Shown piece by piece: positions 9,024 through 19,003 of a stretch of DNA of 64,000 nt. Positions within the stretch are counted from its first letter, which is position 1. The number at the start of each line of letters is the position of its first letter. The DNA is taken from assembly GCF_004341235.1 (NCBI RefSeq), contig NZ_SLUP01000003.1, forward strand, positions 310,001-374,000, written 5' to 3'. This DNA comes from Mariniflexile fucanivorans. GTDB lineage: Bacteria; Bacteroidota; Bacteroidia; Flavobacteriales; Flavobacteriaceae. Under the pieces are notes generated by a model that was given only the letters and a program-made list of their open reading frames with translations, was not told where the DNA came from and did no database searches. The position numbers were made by a program, and so were the translations under genes.

Positions 9024-10895
9024 TTATTGAAATATCAAAAATTTACCTGCTTGATATATTTTGTTAATTCCTGTTAATGTTAAACTTTGATTTTCTCCAT
9101 TACTCCAAGTGACTACAGCTTCTTCGACCTGGTCACATTCACCCAGTCCAACGTGTATATACGTATTAAAACTATGTGAATATGGCGAAGACGAAGCGCC
9201 TACAATACGTTTGTATGTACCATTACAAGCTCTAATTAATAGTGATGCTCCCACAGCGGTCGCTTTTCCTGATGGCGAATTACCTATATTTACTTGTAAG
9301 TAATTATTTTTAGAGATCGTGTTATTTGTGAACAAATGCCATCTACCTCTTTCGTTGGCATAAATTATATCTAGGTCGCCATCTTTATCATAATCAAAAC
9401 CATCAGCGCCCATTCCTGTCGCACCTAATTCATTTCTAATGATTCCATGATTTTTTGAATTTAGAAATTTCTTTCCTTTTTCATTAAGATATAAAAATTG
9501 TTCTATTTCACTTGCAGAATGTCCATAACGTACCACAAAAATATCGTCCCATCCATCATTATTAAAATCACCAATTGCGGAACTTGTGGTTTGCTCAGAA
9601 ATATTGATCCCATATTTAATACTAACATCTACGAAAATACCATTTCTGTTTTCTAACAATTTTGCAGGCATATCCTCAAGTATAACAACCTTTGGTTTTT
9701 CCATAACATTATGTATTACTGCAGAGTTTGCAGCATCTGTATCGCCTTCAATACGCCAATTACCATCACCTAAATACCCTATGTATATTCCTTTTTTTGA
9801 TGTGTCTGTTGGCCACCCTTTTGCTTCTTCTTGAGTTAGGGAAAAATCATGCTGTCCGTGCTTATCTTCTTTACGTTCGAACATTTTTTTATTAGCACCA
9901 ATGAAAACATCAAAATGAGGAAATGCCATTTGAAGGTTTTCTAATTTGAAATCGCCTTTTATTTTTAGATTGTCATACAGAAAAGGTTTGTTTCTTTCGA
10001 AAAAGTAGAAGGTTTTAGTGTTTTCATCGTAATCACTTTCTGAATCAAAGGGTTCTTTAGACCGCGTTAAAAACAAGTCTAAATCACCATCGTTGTCAAA
10101 ATCAATTTCAGAAATACTATTTACATTTTCAGTATTTGAGATGTCACCTAAAACTTGTTCAGATACATCTTCATAATCGTTCACACCATTTCCTTTAAGA
10201 GCTAATATTTTTTTGCCACCATAAAACAAGATATCTGTAATAGCGTCATTATTAAAATCCGTTAATAAAGTACGCATATTAAAAGCATCAGCAGTTGGTA
10301 GGTATTTGTTAAACTCAAATTGCAATTCTTTATTTGCTTCATACAAAAAGTGGGCATGATTTAGCTTGGTACCGCCTGGAAATGAGGACGTCACTAAATC
10401 CGTCACGCCATCTTTATTCATGTCAACAAATTTAACGGCTCTACCTCTGCTGCCTTCAAAATGTGAAAAAGCTTCACCGCCTTGTATCGTTCTATCTAAA
10501 TTAACCTGAAACGACAGCGTTTTACTTGGCTTCGCGCCATTTCCACCTCCTGGTTGCACCAAAATATCAATAAGTCCATCTTGATTATAATCTCCAACAG
10601 CTAAACCATGCGTATCTCCAAAAATAAATGGCTTACCCTTAATATAAGTGCCTTTGTTATTCCAAAATATTTCGACTCTTCGAGCATGATCGGTAAGAAG
10701 TAAATCTAAATAACCATCTTGGTCCAAATCTGCAATTACTGCGTTGTCAAATTTTCTGCGTGAACGGTCTTCTAGAGGTATTATTTTTGAATTTGCTTCA
10801 CTAAATTTAATTTGATTTAGAAGCTCAATGATATGGTTTTCTTGGGCGTTTATTAAACTTGAAAACAAAACGATGGTAAGGAAGATATATCTCAT
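9024..10895 (-). CDS. Secreted VCBS/FG-GAP repeat protein with ASPIC/UnbV C-terminus
   Basis: A 623-residue protein with a signal peptide ending near residue 18 (INAQ). It carries at least seven FG-GAP/VCBS-type calcium-loop repeats of the form DxDxDGxxD, for example DLDQDGYLDLLLTD, DFDNDGDLDLFLT and DFNNDGWDDIFVV, which predict a beta-propeller. The C-terminal ~90 residues (QVNIGNSPSGKATAVGASL onward) match the ASPIC/UnbV domain. No catalytic motif is seen. A relative with the same architecture lies at 33579-35477 in the other half of the locus. It lies between the DUF4380-like gene (10 bp gap) and the GH42-like gene (17 bp gap) in one operon. I infer a calcium-stabilised surface or periplasmic protein that binds galactan; an enzymatic role is possible but unsupported. 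Confidence 0.75.
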   Translation of the reverse strand: MRYIFLTIVLFSSLINAQENHIIELLNQIKFSEANSKIIPLEDRSRRKFDNAVIADLDQDGYLDLLLTDHARRVEIFWNNKGTYIKGKPFIFGDTHGLAVGDYNQDGLIDILVQPGGGNGAKPSKTLSFQVNLDRTIQGGEAFSHFEGSRGRAVKFVDMNKDGVTDLVTSSFPGGTKLNHAHFLYEANKELQFEFNKYLPTADAFNMRTLLTDFNNDAITDILFYGGKKILALKGNGVNDYEDVSEQVLGDISNTENVNSISEIDFDNDGDLDLFLTRSKEPFDSESDYDENTKTFYFFERNKPFLYDNLKIKGDFKLENLQMAFPHFDVFIGANKKMFERKEDKHGQHDFSLTQEEAKGWPTDTSKKGIYIGYLGDGNWRIEGDTDAANSAVIHNVMEKPKVVILEDMPAKLLENRNGIFVDVSIKYGINISEQTTSSAIGDFNNDGWDDIFVVRYGHSASEIEQFLYLNEKGKKFLNSKNHGIIRNELGATGMGADGFDYDKDGDLDIIYANERGRWHLFTNNTISKNNYLQVNIGNSPSGKATAVGASLLIRACNGTYKRIVGASSSPYSHSFNTYIHVGLGECDQVEEAVVTWSNGENQSLTLTGINKIYQAGKFLIFQ

Positions 10896-10905
10896 TTATA
10901 AAAAT

Positions 10906-12366
10906 TTATATTTTATTTGAATTGTAACTATCTAATACATATATATTATTACCTGTGTCCTTAATATATAGCTCCAATGTTTGGAAGCTTAAATCTATTT
11001 TTATGTTCATTTTAAAAGAAAAAGCTTCTAACGGATTTACTTTACCCAAATCAATGCCTTGGATAACTTCTCCAGATTCATTTTTCACATGAAGGATTGC
11101 CTTGCCTTCAATAAAAACACCATAAGAGCCACTTACCTCATTTATAGAATTATTGAAATTCAACTTTTTTGTTATTACTCCTGTTTTATTTACATCTAAA
11201 ACTGGTGTAGATTCTATTTTGGCTGCGCCTTGAATTTCTATATATTCAAAACTATTATTAGGCATTAAATTATAAATAGGTGTTTTAATTTCTGTTTCTA
11301 AATACCCTGTTTCTAAACCGCTATTATAAATTTCAGCATTAACACCATACTCGTAATTCAGATTTTTATCATAGGGTTCAAATATTTTTACAAATGCGGT
11401 TTTATTTAATTTATCTACAAAGCACATCCAAGGTTTTGCTGCGATGATTCTCAGTCCACCCATTAAATTATAATCGTAGTGAAGTTCATATATTCCAGGC
11501 ACTACTTCGCCTTTCCAATTGGTGCCATGATTGTAATATTTCTCTATATGACTGGGATTGTTTTTGTCTATCGGAAACCTATTTCTATCAATAAAATTCC
11601 ATCGAGATTGTGGCGTTGCTGTTATTTCAAATGGTTTGCCATTTGAAAGTTTATGGTTTTCGTCAAACGGAATATAAGCTAAAAAGTTTTCACCATCTTC
11701 CAAATTAGGATTACTTCTTGAAGGATGCTGACTCGTGATTTTAAGGCCTCTTTCAATAGCATTTTTCCCTTTATTTATTAAGGAATGTTTTATAAAAACT
11801 AAACTTTTACCATCTTCAATATAAAGACTGCGTTTATATTGCAATTGCTCTTCTATTTTTTGTGGCGTGCTAAATGATTTTGTTTGATAATCATAAACAG
11901 GAACTGGTAAATTTTGAATACCCGAACTCACATTAATTGATTGGTAACCTTCTGCGTTCGTTGATATATCTGCTACATAGGGGCTATCACCCATAATTGC
12001 AGGTGGTGGCCAGCGTCTTGTTTTTTCACCATTACTATTAATAGCAACATTATCTACTGGAATTGGCACCAAGCGATATCCTCCAAAATTTCGCCATTCA
12101 TCTTGCTTAACATTATCATTTGAGATAAAAAATTTTCCAAGGAGCTTCGGATTTATCCATAACGATTTAACATCCCCTAAATTAAATTCTAAAACCCTTC
12201 CTGCGGCATCTGGAACGACAGCAACATTTATAAATTCATTTTTAATAACATACACATTATCCCAGCCCCATTCTTTATAATTATCAACCATAGTTATAAC
12301 AGGATTTGACTGTGCAAAAACACAGATATTTATGATAAAAAATATGTATGAATAGATAATTTTCAT
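10906..12366 (-). CDS. DUF4380-like secreted protein, first gene of the leftward operon
   Basis: A 486-residue protein with a signal peptide (cleavage near VFAQS, residue 19). Residues ~25-340 are beta-rich and read like a galactose-mutarotase-type beta-sandwich, with VAVVPDAAGRVLEF, WINPK and GGYRLVP blocks that I associate with DUF4380 proteins. The C-terminal ~130 residues form another beta-sandwich. I do not recognise a catalytic motif. It is the first gene of the operon running to the window start. The 261 bp divergent region upstream holds a full copy of the locus direct-repeat operator (12436-12462), with the proximal hexamer 69 bp from the start codon. A sugar-epimerising or glycan-binding role is possible by fold analogy. 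Confidence is good that the gene is real and low for function. Confidence 0.65.
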   Translation of the reverse strand: MKIIYSYIFFIINICVFAQSNPVITMVDNYKEWGWDNVYVIKNEFINVAVVPDAAGRVLEFNLGDVKSLWINPKLLGKFFISNDNVKQDEWRNFGGYRLVPIPVDNVAINSNGEKTRRWPPPAIMGDSPYVADISTNAEGYQSINVSSGIQNLPVPVYDYQTKSFSTPQKIEEQLQYKRSLYIEDGKSLVFIKHSLINKGKNAIERGLKITSQHPSRSNPNLEDGENFLAYIPFDENHKLSNGKPFEITATPQSRWNFIDRNRFPIDKNNPSHIEKYYNHGTNWKGEVVPGIYELHYDYNLMGGLRIIAAKPWMCFVDKLNKTAFVKIFEPYDKNLNYEYGVNAEIYNSGLETGYLETEIKTPIYNLMPNNSFEYIEIQGAAKIESTPVLDVNKTGVITKKLNFNNSINEVSGSYGVFIEGKAILHVKNESGEVIQGIDLGKVNPLEAFSFKMNIKIDLSFQTLELYIKDTGNNIYVLDSYNSNKI

Positions 12367-12435
12367 TCGGATTTTATACGGAATTATACCAAATAGCTAA
12401 ATAATAACTTAATACTTGCTTTTATTAAATGAAAA

Positions 12436-12462
12436 TTACCCATTATTAATTCAAATTTACCC
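12436..12462 (-). promoter_or_regulatory. Direct-repeat operator (AraC-type) for the leftward operon
   Basis: In the orientation of the 12366 gene the site reads GGGTAA, 15 bp, GGGTAA, with hexamers at 12457-12462 and 12436-12441, 21 bp start to start. A -7-like TTATTTAG lies at 12397-12404, 31 bp beyond the proximal hexamer. The same layout precedes seven other units in the window. Confidence 0.7.
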
Positions 12463-12507
12463 TTTAGACTTATCTTCATATCAAAAACTAATTACTTCGT
12501 CATTTAT

Positions 12508-12513
12508 GGGTAA
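12508..12513 (+). promoter_or_regulatory. Single GGGTAA half-site for the rightward operon
   Basis: A lone GGGTAA in plus orientation lies 114 bp upstream of the sulfatase start at 12628. The partner position 21 bp upstream reads ACTAAT, so only half of the operator is kept. The divergent region 12367-12627 thus carries one full leftward site and one half rightward site. Confidence 0.4.
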
Positions 12514-12627
12514 TATACTTTTAACAAAAGATAATATTAAAGAAGTTCTTTTTAATTAAAAATTGGTAATTTGAATATTGTAATCTTAAATAAATTACGA
12601 TCAAAGAATTATTCAAACCTTTATATA

Positions 12628-14250
12628 ATGAAAAACATAAATTTTATATTTCTATTCGCTTTTACATTTGCAATTTCATTCAATGGTTTTTCACAAAATA
12701 AAAAGCAACCTAATATATTGTTTATTGCAGTTGATGATTTAAGAGCTGAATTAGGGACTTATGGTTCAGACATTGTAAAATCGCCTAATATTGATAAGCT
12801 TTCAAACTCGGGTGTACAATTCAATCGTGCCTATTGCCAACAAGCCATTTGCGGACCATCTAGAGCCAGCATTATGACGGGAGCTCGACCAGAAACCATT
12901 AATGTTATCGATTTATTCCAGGATTTTAGAGACAACCGACCTAGTATTATAACCATTCCTCAATATTTAAAAAACAATGGTTATGAAACAGTTTATACTG
13001 GAAAAATATTTCATGGCCAATACACAGACGAAGAAATGTCTTGGAGCAGGAAAGCTGTAAAAGTAAAAGTCGGTCCAAATGTTCCAGAAACAGAAGGTGG
13101 TTATGCCCTTGCAGAAAACCAATTGATGTATTTAAAAAATAAAATTGCCTTAGAAGAAAAATATGGAGAAAAAGTAATACGTGAAAATTGGCTAGCCAAA
13201 GGTCCTGAAACTGAATGTGCCGATGTCCCTGATGAAACTTATGAAGACGGATACAATACGTTATCTGCAATAGCTACACTTAATGAGATGACTAAGAGCG
13301 ACAAACCTTGGTTTCTTGGACTGGGGTTATTAAAACCTCATTTAGATTGGATTGCTCCTAAAAAATATTGGGATATGTACGATGAGTCGAGTATTCCTAT
13401 TGCTACACAAGTAAATCCTCCAAAAGACGGAGCATCCATGGGTTTATCAGAATCTTTAGAAGTTCGTGTGGGTGCTGATATGCCAAAAACAGCTGAATTC
13501 TCTCCAGAATTGCAAAAAAAACTACGCCATGGTTATTATGCGTGTGTAAGTTATATTGATGCACAAATTGGTAAAATGGTTCAAGCTTTGAAGGATTCTG
13601 GTCAATATGATAATACCATTATTGTATTATGGTCTGACCACGGATTTAACTTAGGCGAAATGGGTTATTGGGGAAAGGCAACTAATTATGAAATGGCTAC
13701 ACGAGTTCCTTTTATAATAGTAGCACCTGGAGTTACCGATAAAGTTAAAGGACAACAATCTGAAGCTTTAGTAGAATTAGTTGATGTATTTCCAACCTTG
13801 TGCGATTTAACGGGGTTACAACAACCAAAGCATTTAGAAGGGAATAGTCTTGTGCCAATACTTAAAAAACCAAGTTTAAAGTCAAGTAAACCCGCTTTCA
13901 GTTTGTTTCCTACCCCTGCTTTGCGTGAATGGGCTGCTAGACCTTTTACACCGCCATTTAGAACAGCTTTTTTTATGCCTTTAATAGAAAAAATTGAAAC
14001 CAAAATTAAAACTCAAATGGGCGATAAATGGAATCGAAAAACCTTCGAAAAGTTTGTGATGGGTTATGCCATGCGTACCGATAAATACCGTATTATTATT
14101 TGGAAAGATCGACGATTTCCTGATGACACACCTCTTTTTGTGGAGCTTTTTGACAATGAGAATGACCCCGAAGAAACCGTTAATATTGCTGCTGAAAACC
14201 CAAAAATTGTAAAAGAACTTACTACTTTGTTTAACAAAACATATTACTAA
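12628..14250 (+). CDS. Sulfatase, S1_7-like, secreted; first gene of the rightward operon
   Basis: The frame is open from a TTG at 12571, but the ATG at 12628 starts a good signal peptide (MKNINFIFLFAFTFAIS to GFSQ), so I choose it; the product is then 540 residues. The metal motif FIAVDDLRAELGTYG and the formylglycine motif C75-G-P-S-R (in QQAICGPSRASIMTG) are intact, as are GKIFHG, WSDHGFNLGEMGYWGKATNYEMATRV-type blocks and a C-terminal subdomain ending in ELFDNENDPEET. It is a clear paralogue of the sulfatase at 4967-6601, and both resemble iduronate-2-sulfatases (S1_7). It is the first gene of a plus-strand set that diverges from the leftward operon. I infer removal of sulfate from carrageenan oligosaccharides. 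Confidence 0.9.
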   Translation: MKNINFIFLFAFTFAISFNGFSQNKKQPNILFIAVDDLRAELGTYGSDIVKSPNIDKLSNSGVQFNRAYCQQAICGPSRASIMTGARPETINVIDLFQDFRDNRPSIITIPQYLKNNGYETVYTGKIFHGQYTDEEMSWSRKAVKVKVGPNVPETEGGYALAENQLMYLKNKIALEEKYGEKVIRENWLAKGPETECADVPDETYEDGYNTLSAIATLNEMTKSDKPWFLGLGLLKPHLDWIAPKKYWDMYDESSIPIATQVNPPKDGASMGLSESLEVRVGADMPKTAEFSPELQKKLRHGYYACVSYIDAQIGKMVQALKDSGQYDNTIIVLWSDHGFNLGEMGYWGKATNYEMATRVPFIIVAPGVTDKVKGQQSEALVELVDVFPTLCDLTGLQQPKHLEGNSLVPILKKPSLKSSKPAFSLFPTPALREWAARPFTPPFRTAFFMPLIEKIETKIKTQMGDKWNRKTFEKFVMGYAMRTDKYRIIIWKDRRFPDDTPLFVELFDNENDPEETVNIAAENPKIVKELTTLFNKTYY

Positions 14251-14579
14251 ATAATTAGTGCATTTATAATTATTGAAATCCCTATAACTTTAAAATAACT
14301 GTGTCAAGAGAAAAAACAGAAATAAAATTATTTTGTTTACGTATATTTTATTACTAACTTTTTGGTTATAAGCTATTATTAACGCTCAACTTAATCACAT
14401 ATATATCCTTTGTTTGCTCTAAAAGTATAACTGAATTTTAGCCAAAAAATGTCTGCTTTAAAAATGGTAAATTATAATAAGTAATGGGTAATTTCCTTAG
14501 TATTTTACTTCTTTGATTTTACTTCATTTGTATATCAAGGATTAATAATTCAATTGTAACTTATTGATATTTAAAATAA
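14251..14579. other. Intergenic region with operator and promoter
   Basis: The 329 bp between the sulfatase and the truncated GH16 hold no gene I can support. The only structure found is the direct-repeat operator at 14465-14491 and a -7-like TTCATTTG at 14523-14530. It shows that 14580 onward can be transcribed separately from the sulfatase. Confidence 0.6.
14465..14491 (+). promoter_or_regulatory. Direct-repeat operator upstream of truncated GH16 / FAD oxidoreductase
   Basis: TGGTAA at 14465-14470 and GGGTAA at 14486-14491 start 21 bp apart on the plus strand. TTCATTTG follows 31 bp after the proximal hexamer. The start codon of the next gene is 88 bp downstream. Confidence 0.7.
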
Positions 14580-15335
14580 ATGGTAAGAAATAAATCATTA
14601 AAAACTTTTAAAGCTGTTTTATCACTTCTTATACTTCCTTCTTTTTTTTTTGCACAAACAAATGAGTCTGAAAAACCACCAGAAAGTGTTCAGTCTAATT
14701 TCTCATTAAACTATGATTCAAATAAATCTGATGATTTTAATAGTGGAGTAATAGATACTATAAAATGGACATTTAGAACTCAAGGCGGAGCAAGATTTAA
14801 TACGATTGATGAAGTAAATTGGCATAAGGGAAAAAATATTACATTCGGAAATATAGATACCCAAACAGGTGCTACATATGTTTCAATAAAATCAGCAGTT
14901 TTAGAAAAACCAGATCACGATAGCGATGGATTAGCATCTAAATTTTCTACCAAATATGGTTTTTATATTCTTAAATTTAAATTATCTGGTCTTGTTACTG
15001 GAGTTGCTGACAGGACTACACATAATCCAGCGGTTTGGTCGGGATGGAAAAATTTTTCTGACTTAGAATATAGATCAATTAATCGAGATGAAAACGGGAA
15101 ATTACCTCGTGGGACTAAAGATCAAGAACCCTATGAATGGATGGAAGTAGATTTTATGGAAGTTTATGATAATGTTCCTTCATGGAAATCACTCACACTT
15201 ACACATGATAAAGTTATTTCAAATGACAAACCCTCTAGAGTTCGAGGCAAACAATACGTTATTGATGAACCTGATTTAACCACTTCGTCTTCAAAGTGGC
15301 AAATCATTGGATTCGAACTGACACCTGAGATATAG
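14580..15335 (+). pseudogene. Truncated GH16-like glycoside hydrolase
   Basis: The frame gives 251 residues with a signal peptide (to about FFFAQ, residue 26). The middle reads as a GH16 jelly-roll: SDDFNSGVIDTIKW, YGFYILKFKLSG, and the catalytic E189-V-D-F-M-E194, which fits ExDxxE. The product stops at GFELTPEI, the point where a GH16 normally continues with a strand like the one containing YVDG in the other family members here, so the last third of the fold is missing. No continuation is visible in the other frames of 15336-15399. The next gene begins without its leader, so a deletion joining the two is a simple explanation. The remaining protein is unlikely to fold as an active enzyme. 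Confidence 0.65.
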
Positions 15336-15399
15336 ACCACTTTTTATATTATCCATTTAAAAAATATACAAGACATTCCTAAAATTAAAATAGATTAAA

Positions 15400-17244
15400 T
15401 TGAATAAAATAATAGACTTAACAGATAGATCATCAGATCAATGGTTTCAATTAGGAACTGGAAAAATGGGTACACCTATTCGCGAAAAAACACTAGATTT
15501 TGATGTGGCCGTATTAGGTGGTGGAATGGCAGGTATTTGTGCCGCAGTAGCTGCAGCTCGAAACGGATCAAAAGTCGTTTTAGTACAAGACCGTCCTGTA
15601 CTTGGTGGCAATGCTTCGAGTGAAATTAGAGTTATTGTTCATGGAGTAACTAAACTAAAAAGCGGTTTACCGGAACGTGAAACTGGCATTATTGAAGAAA
15701 TCCTGTTGCTAAACAGATTTTATAACGAACAACATTCCTTTACGGTTTGGGATCATGTACTATATGATTTGGTTACTCGTGAACCGAATATTACTTTGAT
15801 GATGAACACCCAAGCAGTTAAAGGAGTAACATCAGACTCGAAGATAATATCTGCCATTTGTTGGCAATTATCTACGGAATCTGTGATTACAATTAATGCG
15901 GAATTATTTATTGATTGTTCTGGAGATGGCCTTTTAGCTGCTACTTCAGGAGCTTTATACAGAACTGGAAGAGAAGCATCATCCGAATTTGGAGAAAAAT
16001 ATGCTCCTAAAGAAGCCGATGGTTGGCAAATGGGTGCCACAATCCTATTATCTTCTAAAAACATGGGGAAACCTACAACTTATAAAGCACCTCCTTTTGC
16101 TATTAAATTTGACGCAGAAAACACACATCCAGACAGACGGATTTTACCTTTTGTTGAAGGATTTTGGTGGGTTGAAGTCGGAAGTCAAAACGACATCATT
16201 GGAACTTCCGAAACGGACAGACACCGACTTATGGGTTATGCATACGGTGTTTGGGACCACGTTAAAAATTCTGGATTATACCCTGAAGCTGATAGTTTTT
16301 CGTTGGACTGGGTGGGTTCATTACCCGGAAGAAGAGAATCCCGAAGATTTATTGGCGATTATATTCTGTCCGAACCAGACCAATTAGGATTTAAGGATTT
16401 TGAAGATGCCGTTGCTTTTGGTGGATGGCCTTTAGACGAACACAACCCAGGAGGTATTGAAAATTTAGCAGAACCACCTAGTTTCTGGCACGAGCATTTT
16501 GATAAAGTTTATCAAATTCCTTTTGGGTCACTTTATTCTAAAAATGTATCAAACTTACTTTTTGCAGGACGGAATGTGAGTCAAACTCATGTTGCCTTAT
16601 CCTCCTCTCGTGTTATGGGAACTTGCGCTACTATGGGGCAAGCCGTAGGAACTGCCGCGGCACTGTGCATAAAAAAGAAAATAACGCCTAGGGAACTAAG
16701 AAATAATTACATCAAAGAATTACAAGAACAGTTACTAAGAGATGATGCGTTTATTCCACAAAGACCAGCAAACGATTCTTTTAATTTAGCTAAAAATGCA
16801 GATAAAATTTATGCTTCATCCACAAAATCTGGTGATGTAAAATATCTAACCGATGGTGTTTCAAGAGATGAAAATGGTGAGGTTCATCATTGGCAATCTA
16901 AGGGGCTTTCGGCAGATTTAACTTTTGAATGGAGTCAACCCATTTCGCTTTCAAAGATTGAAATAAAATGTGACACTAATGTTAAGAAAAACATTATGAT
17001 GTTGAAAAACACACGTGAAAACGAAGCTTACACTACTGTTATCCCACCAGAATTACTTAAATCTTTAGAACTTAATATAATGGTTGAAGGTGAATGGATA
17101 AACAAAGGAAATCTTCAGGACAATCAAAAACGATTAATAAAATTTCATTTTGACAAAACTCTTATCAGTGCTTTCAAATTAACTTTTAAAGAAACTTATG
17201 GTGCAGACGATGTTAAATTATTTGAAGTGCGATGTTATGAATAA
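15400..17244 (+). CDS. FAD-dependent oxidoreductase, leaderless paralogue with TTG start
   Basis: A 614-residue paralogue of the 2993-4918 product, closely similar along its whole length. The Rossmann motif is VLGGGMAGICAA (about 38-49), and the VQDRPVLGGNASSE block is kept. The C-terminal ~100 residues are the same discoidin-like domain. An in-frame stop (TAG at 15391) directly precedes the chosen TTG at 15400; the first in-frame ATG would be codon 23, inside the conserved region. The paralogue has a ~30-residue Tat/lipobox leader that is absent here, so this copy is either cytoplasmic or damaged. It follows a truncated GH16, and a deletion that removed both the GH16 tail and this leader is plausible. 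It is followed 25 bp later by an SSS symporter gene. Confidence 0.75.
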   Translation: MNKIIDLTDRSSDQWFQLGTGKMGTPIREKTLDFDVAVLGGGMAGICAAVAAARNGSKVVLVQDRPVLGGNASSEIRVIVHGVTKLKSGLPERETGIIEEILLLNRFYNEQHSFTVWDHVLYDLVTREPNITLMMNTQAVKGVTSDSKIISAICWQLSTESVITINAELFIDCSGDGLLAATSGALYRTGREASSEFGEKYAPKEADGWQMGATILLSSKNMGKPTTYKAPPFAIKFDAENTHPDRRILPFVEGFWWVEVGSQNDIIGTSETDRHRLMGYAYGVWDHVKNSGLYPEADSFSLDWVGSLPGRRESRRFIGDYILSEPDQLGFKDFEDAVAFGGWPLDEHNPGGIENLAEPPSFWHEHFDKVYQIPFGSLYSKNVSNLLFAGRNVSQTHVALSSSRVMGTCATMGQAVGTAAALCIKKKITPRELRNNYIKELQEQLLRDDAFIPQRPANDSFNLAKNADKIYASSTKSGDVKYLTDGVSRDENGEVHHWQSKGLSADLTFEWSQPISLSKIEIKCDTNVKKNIMMLKNTRENEAYTTVIPPELLKSLELNIMVEGEWINKGNLQDNQKRLIKFHFDKTLISAFKLTFKETYGADDVKLFEVRCYE

Positions 17245-17269
17245 ACAATTTTAACTAATAAGATTCAAA

Positions 17270-19000
17270 ATGCAAACAGCAGATTACATAGTAATAATAC
17301 TCTACATATTAGGTGTAGTTGGAGCAGGCATGCTATTTGCCGGTAAAATGAAGAGTTCCAAAGACATGTTCGCTGCTGGTGGACAATCTCCTTGGTGGGT
17401 TTCAGGATTATCCGGTTTTATGACTATTTTTTCAGCTGGCACCTTTGTTGTCTGGGGAGGTATCGCATATCAATATGGTTTTGTGGCAGTAGTTATCAAT
17501 ATGTGTTACGGTGTTTCCGCCCTGTTAGTAGGTTGGTTTTTAGCTGGCTATTGGCGTAAACTAGGAGTTAATTCTGCATCTGAATTTTTGCAATTGCGCT
17601 TCGGCGGTTCGATAGTTCAATTCTATACATGGTTTCAAGGTACTGTAGGTATATTTGCTGTTGGTGGTGCTATTTACGCCCTTTCAAAAATAGTTTGTGC
17701 TCTTATACCATTGCCGGAAGCACATTTATTGGTAGATCCAGAAACGGGCTTGCTTTCTGTACCCTTTACGTCAGTTACATTATGTTTAGTTGTTATCTTA
17801 ATAGCTTTTTCTGGTGGATTATGGGCGGTTTTAATGACCGACGTATTACAGTTTGTAATTCTCGTTGTTTCAGTGGTCTTCGTAGTGCCATTAATTTTAA
17901 GTGTGGCGGGAGGTTTTACTAATTTTATAGATAAGGTGCCAGAGGGATTTATGTCACCTACGTCGTCCGATTTCACGTGGTGGTTTCTGGCAGGTTGGGT
18001 AATAATTCACTTTTTTAAAATAGGTGGTGAATGGGCCTTTGTTCAACGCTACACCTGTGTTCCAAAAGCAAAGGATGCTAAGAAAGCAGCGTTCATTTTT
18101 GGAACTATGTATCTTATTAGTCCTGTTTTTTGGATGCTACCAGCTTTAGTATACCGCACCATTAATCCGGGTCAAGATATGGAACAAGCTTATATTTTAG
18201 CATGTAATTTAGTGCTTCCTGCCGGTATGATGGGGCTAATGGTTGCGGCTATGGCTTCTGCTACTGCTAGTGCAGCAACTTCACAACTGAATGTATTTGC
18301 AGGGGCGTTTACAACAGAAGTGTATCAGCGTATATTTAATAAAGAAGCCTCAGATAAACAACTCGTAGCAGCAGGTCGTGTTTTTACTGTTATATTAGGC
18401 TGTATTGTAATCGCTGGGTCGTTATTAATTCCTCGATATGGTTACACCAAATTTATAATTGACCTAACAACCTTATTAACTGGACCTTTAGTATTACCAA
18501 CAATTTGGGGTTTATTTTCTAAAAAAATTGGCATTAAAGCCGTTTGGGGAACTACGCTTTTAGGATTTGCCGCAGCGGCAATTGTTAAATTCGGATTAAC
18601 CGCTGATGGTTTCTTAACAGAAATTGCGTTTTTACAACCACTTTCCGAATGGGTAATAACGAATATGAGAATAGCAGATTTATCGTCTGGAATTTTAGTG
18701 CCTTTTATTGTTCTAGTCATTCTTGAATTGATCGAAAAAGGCGAACACCCAAGGTGGCAATACATAAAGGATTCAAAAGCAAATTTTCAAGAGACCGAAA
18801 TATTGGAATCATCAACAATGCCCGCTAAAATGGTAATGGTAACCTTAGCCATAATTGGACTGATGATGCTCGTATTAGCATTAATTGATCAAGAAGAAAT
18901 GACAACTTTAATTAGTTTTTCATTGATTCTGTTTTTAATTTCAGGTATATTATATTTTATATTAAGAAGTAATAACAAACAACTTCATACAAATAACTAA
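17270..19000 (+). CDS. Sodium:solute symporter (SSS family)
   Basis: A 576-residue inner-membrane protein with about 13-14 hydrophobic segments. The first reads ADYIVIILYILGVVGAGM, followed by the SSS block FAAGGQSPWWVSGLSGFMTIFSAG-type sequence and a central GGEWAFVQRY typical of sugar-type SSS transporters. Members couple sodium entry to uptake of sugars, sugar acids or similar solutes. It starts 25 bp after the leaderless FAD oxidoreductase and ends 3 bp before the SMP-30-like gene, so the three are one unit. I infer import of a mono- or disaccharide, or an oxidised sugar, made by the neighbouring enzymes. The family call is firm; the substrate is open. A separate sugar MFS transporter lies at 31973-33538. 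Confidence 0.9.
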   Translation: MQTADYIVIILYILGVVGAGMLFAGKMKSSKDMFAAGGQSPWWVSGLSGFMTIFSAGTFVVWGGIAYQYGFVAVVINMCYGVSALLVGWFLAGYWRKLGVNSASEFLQLRFGGSIVQFYTWFQGTVGIFAVGGAIYALSKIVCALIPLPEAHLLVDPETGLLSVPFTSVTLCLVVILIAFSGGLWAVLMTDVLQFVILVVSVVFVVPLILSVAGGFTNFIDKVPEGFMSPTSSDFTWWFLAGWVIIHFFKIGGEWAFVQRYTCVPKAKDAKKAAFIFGTMYLISPVFWMLPALVYRTINPGQDMEQAYILACNLVLPAGMMGLMVAAMASATASAATSQLNVFAGAFTTEVYQRIFNKEASDKQLVAAGRVFTVILGCIVIAGSLLIPRYGYTKFIIDLTTLLTGPLVLPTIWGLFSKKIGIKAVWGTTLLGFAAAAIVKFGLTADGFLTEIAFLQPLSEWVITNMRIADLSSGILVPFIVLVILELIEKGEHPRWQYIKDSKANFQETEILESSTMPAKMVMVTLAIIGLMMLVLALIDQEEMTTLISFSLILFLISGILYFILRSNNKQLHTNN

Positions 19001-19003
19001 CAC

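Noticed and set aside
12571-12627. TTG start 19 codons upstream for the second S1_7-like sulfatase
   Set aside because: The extension is not signal-like, whereas the ATG at 12628 begins a standard signal peptide.
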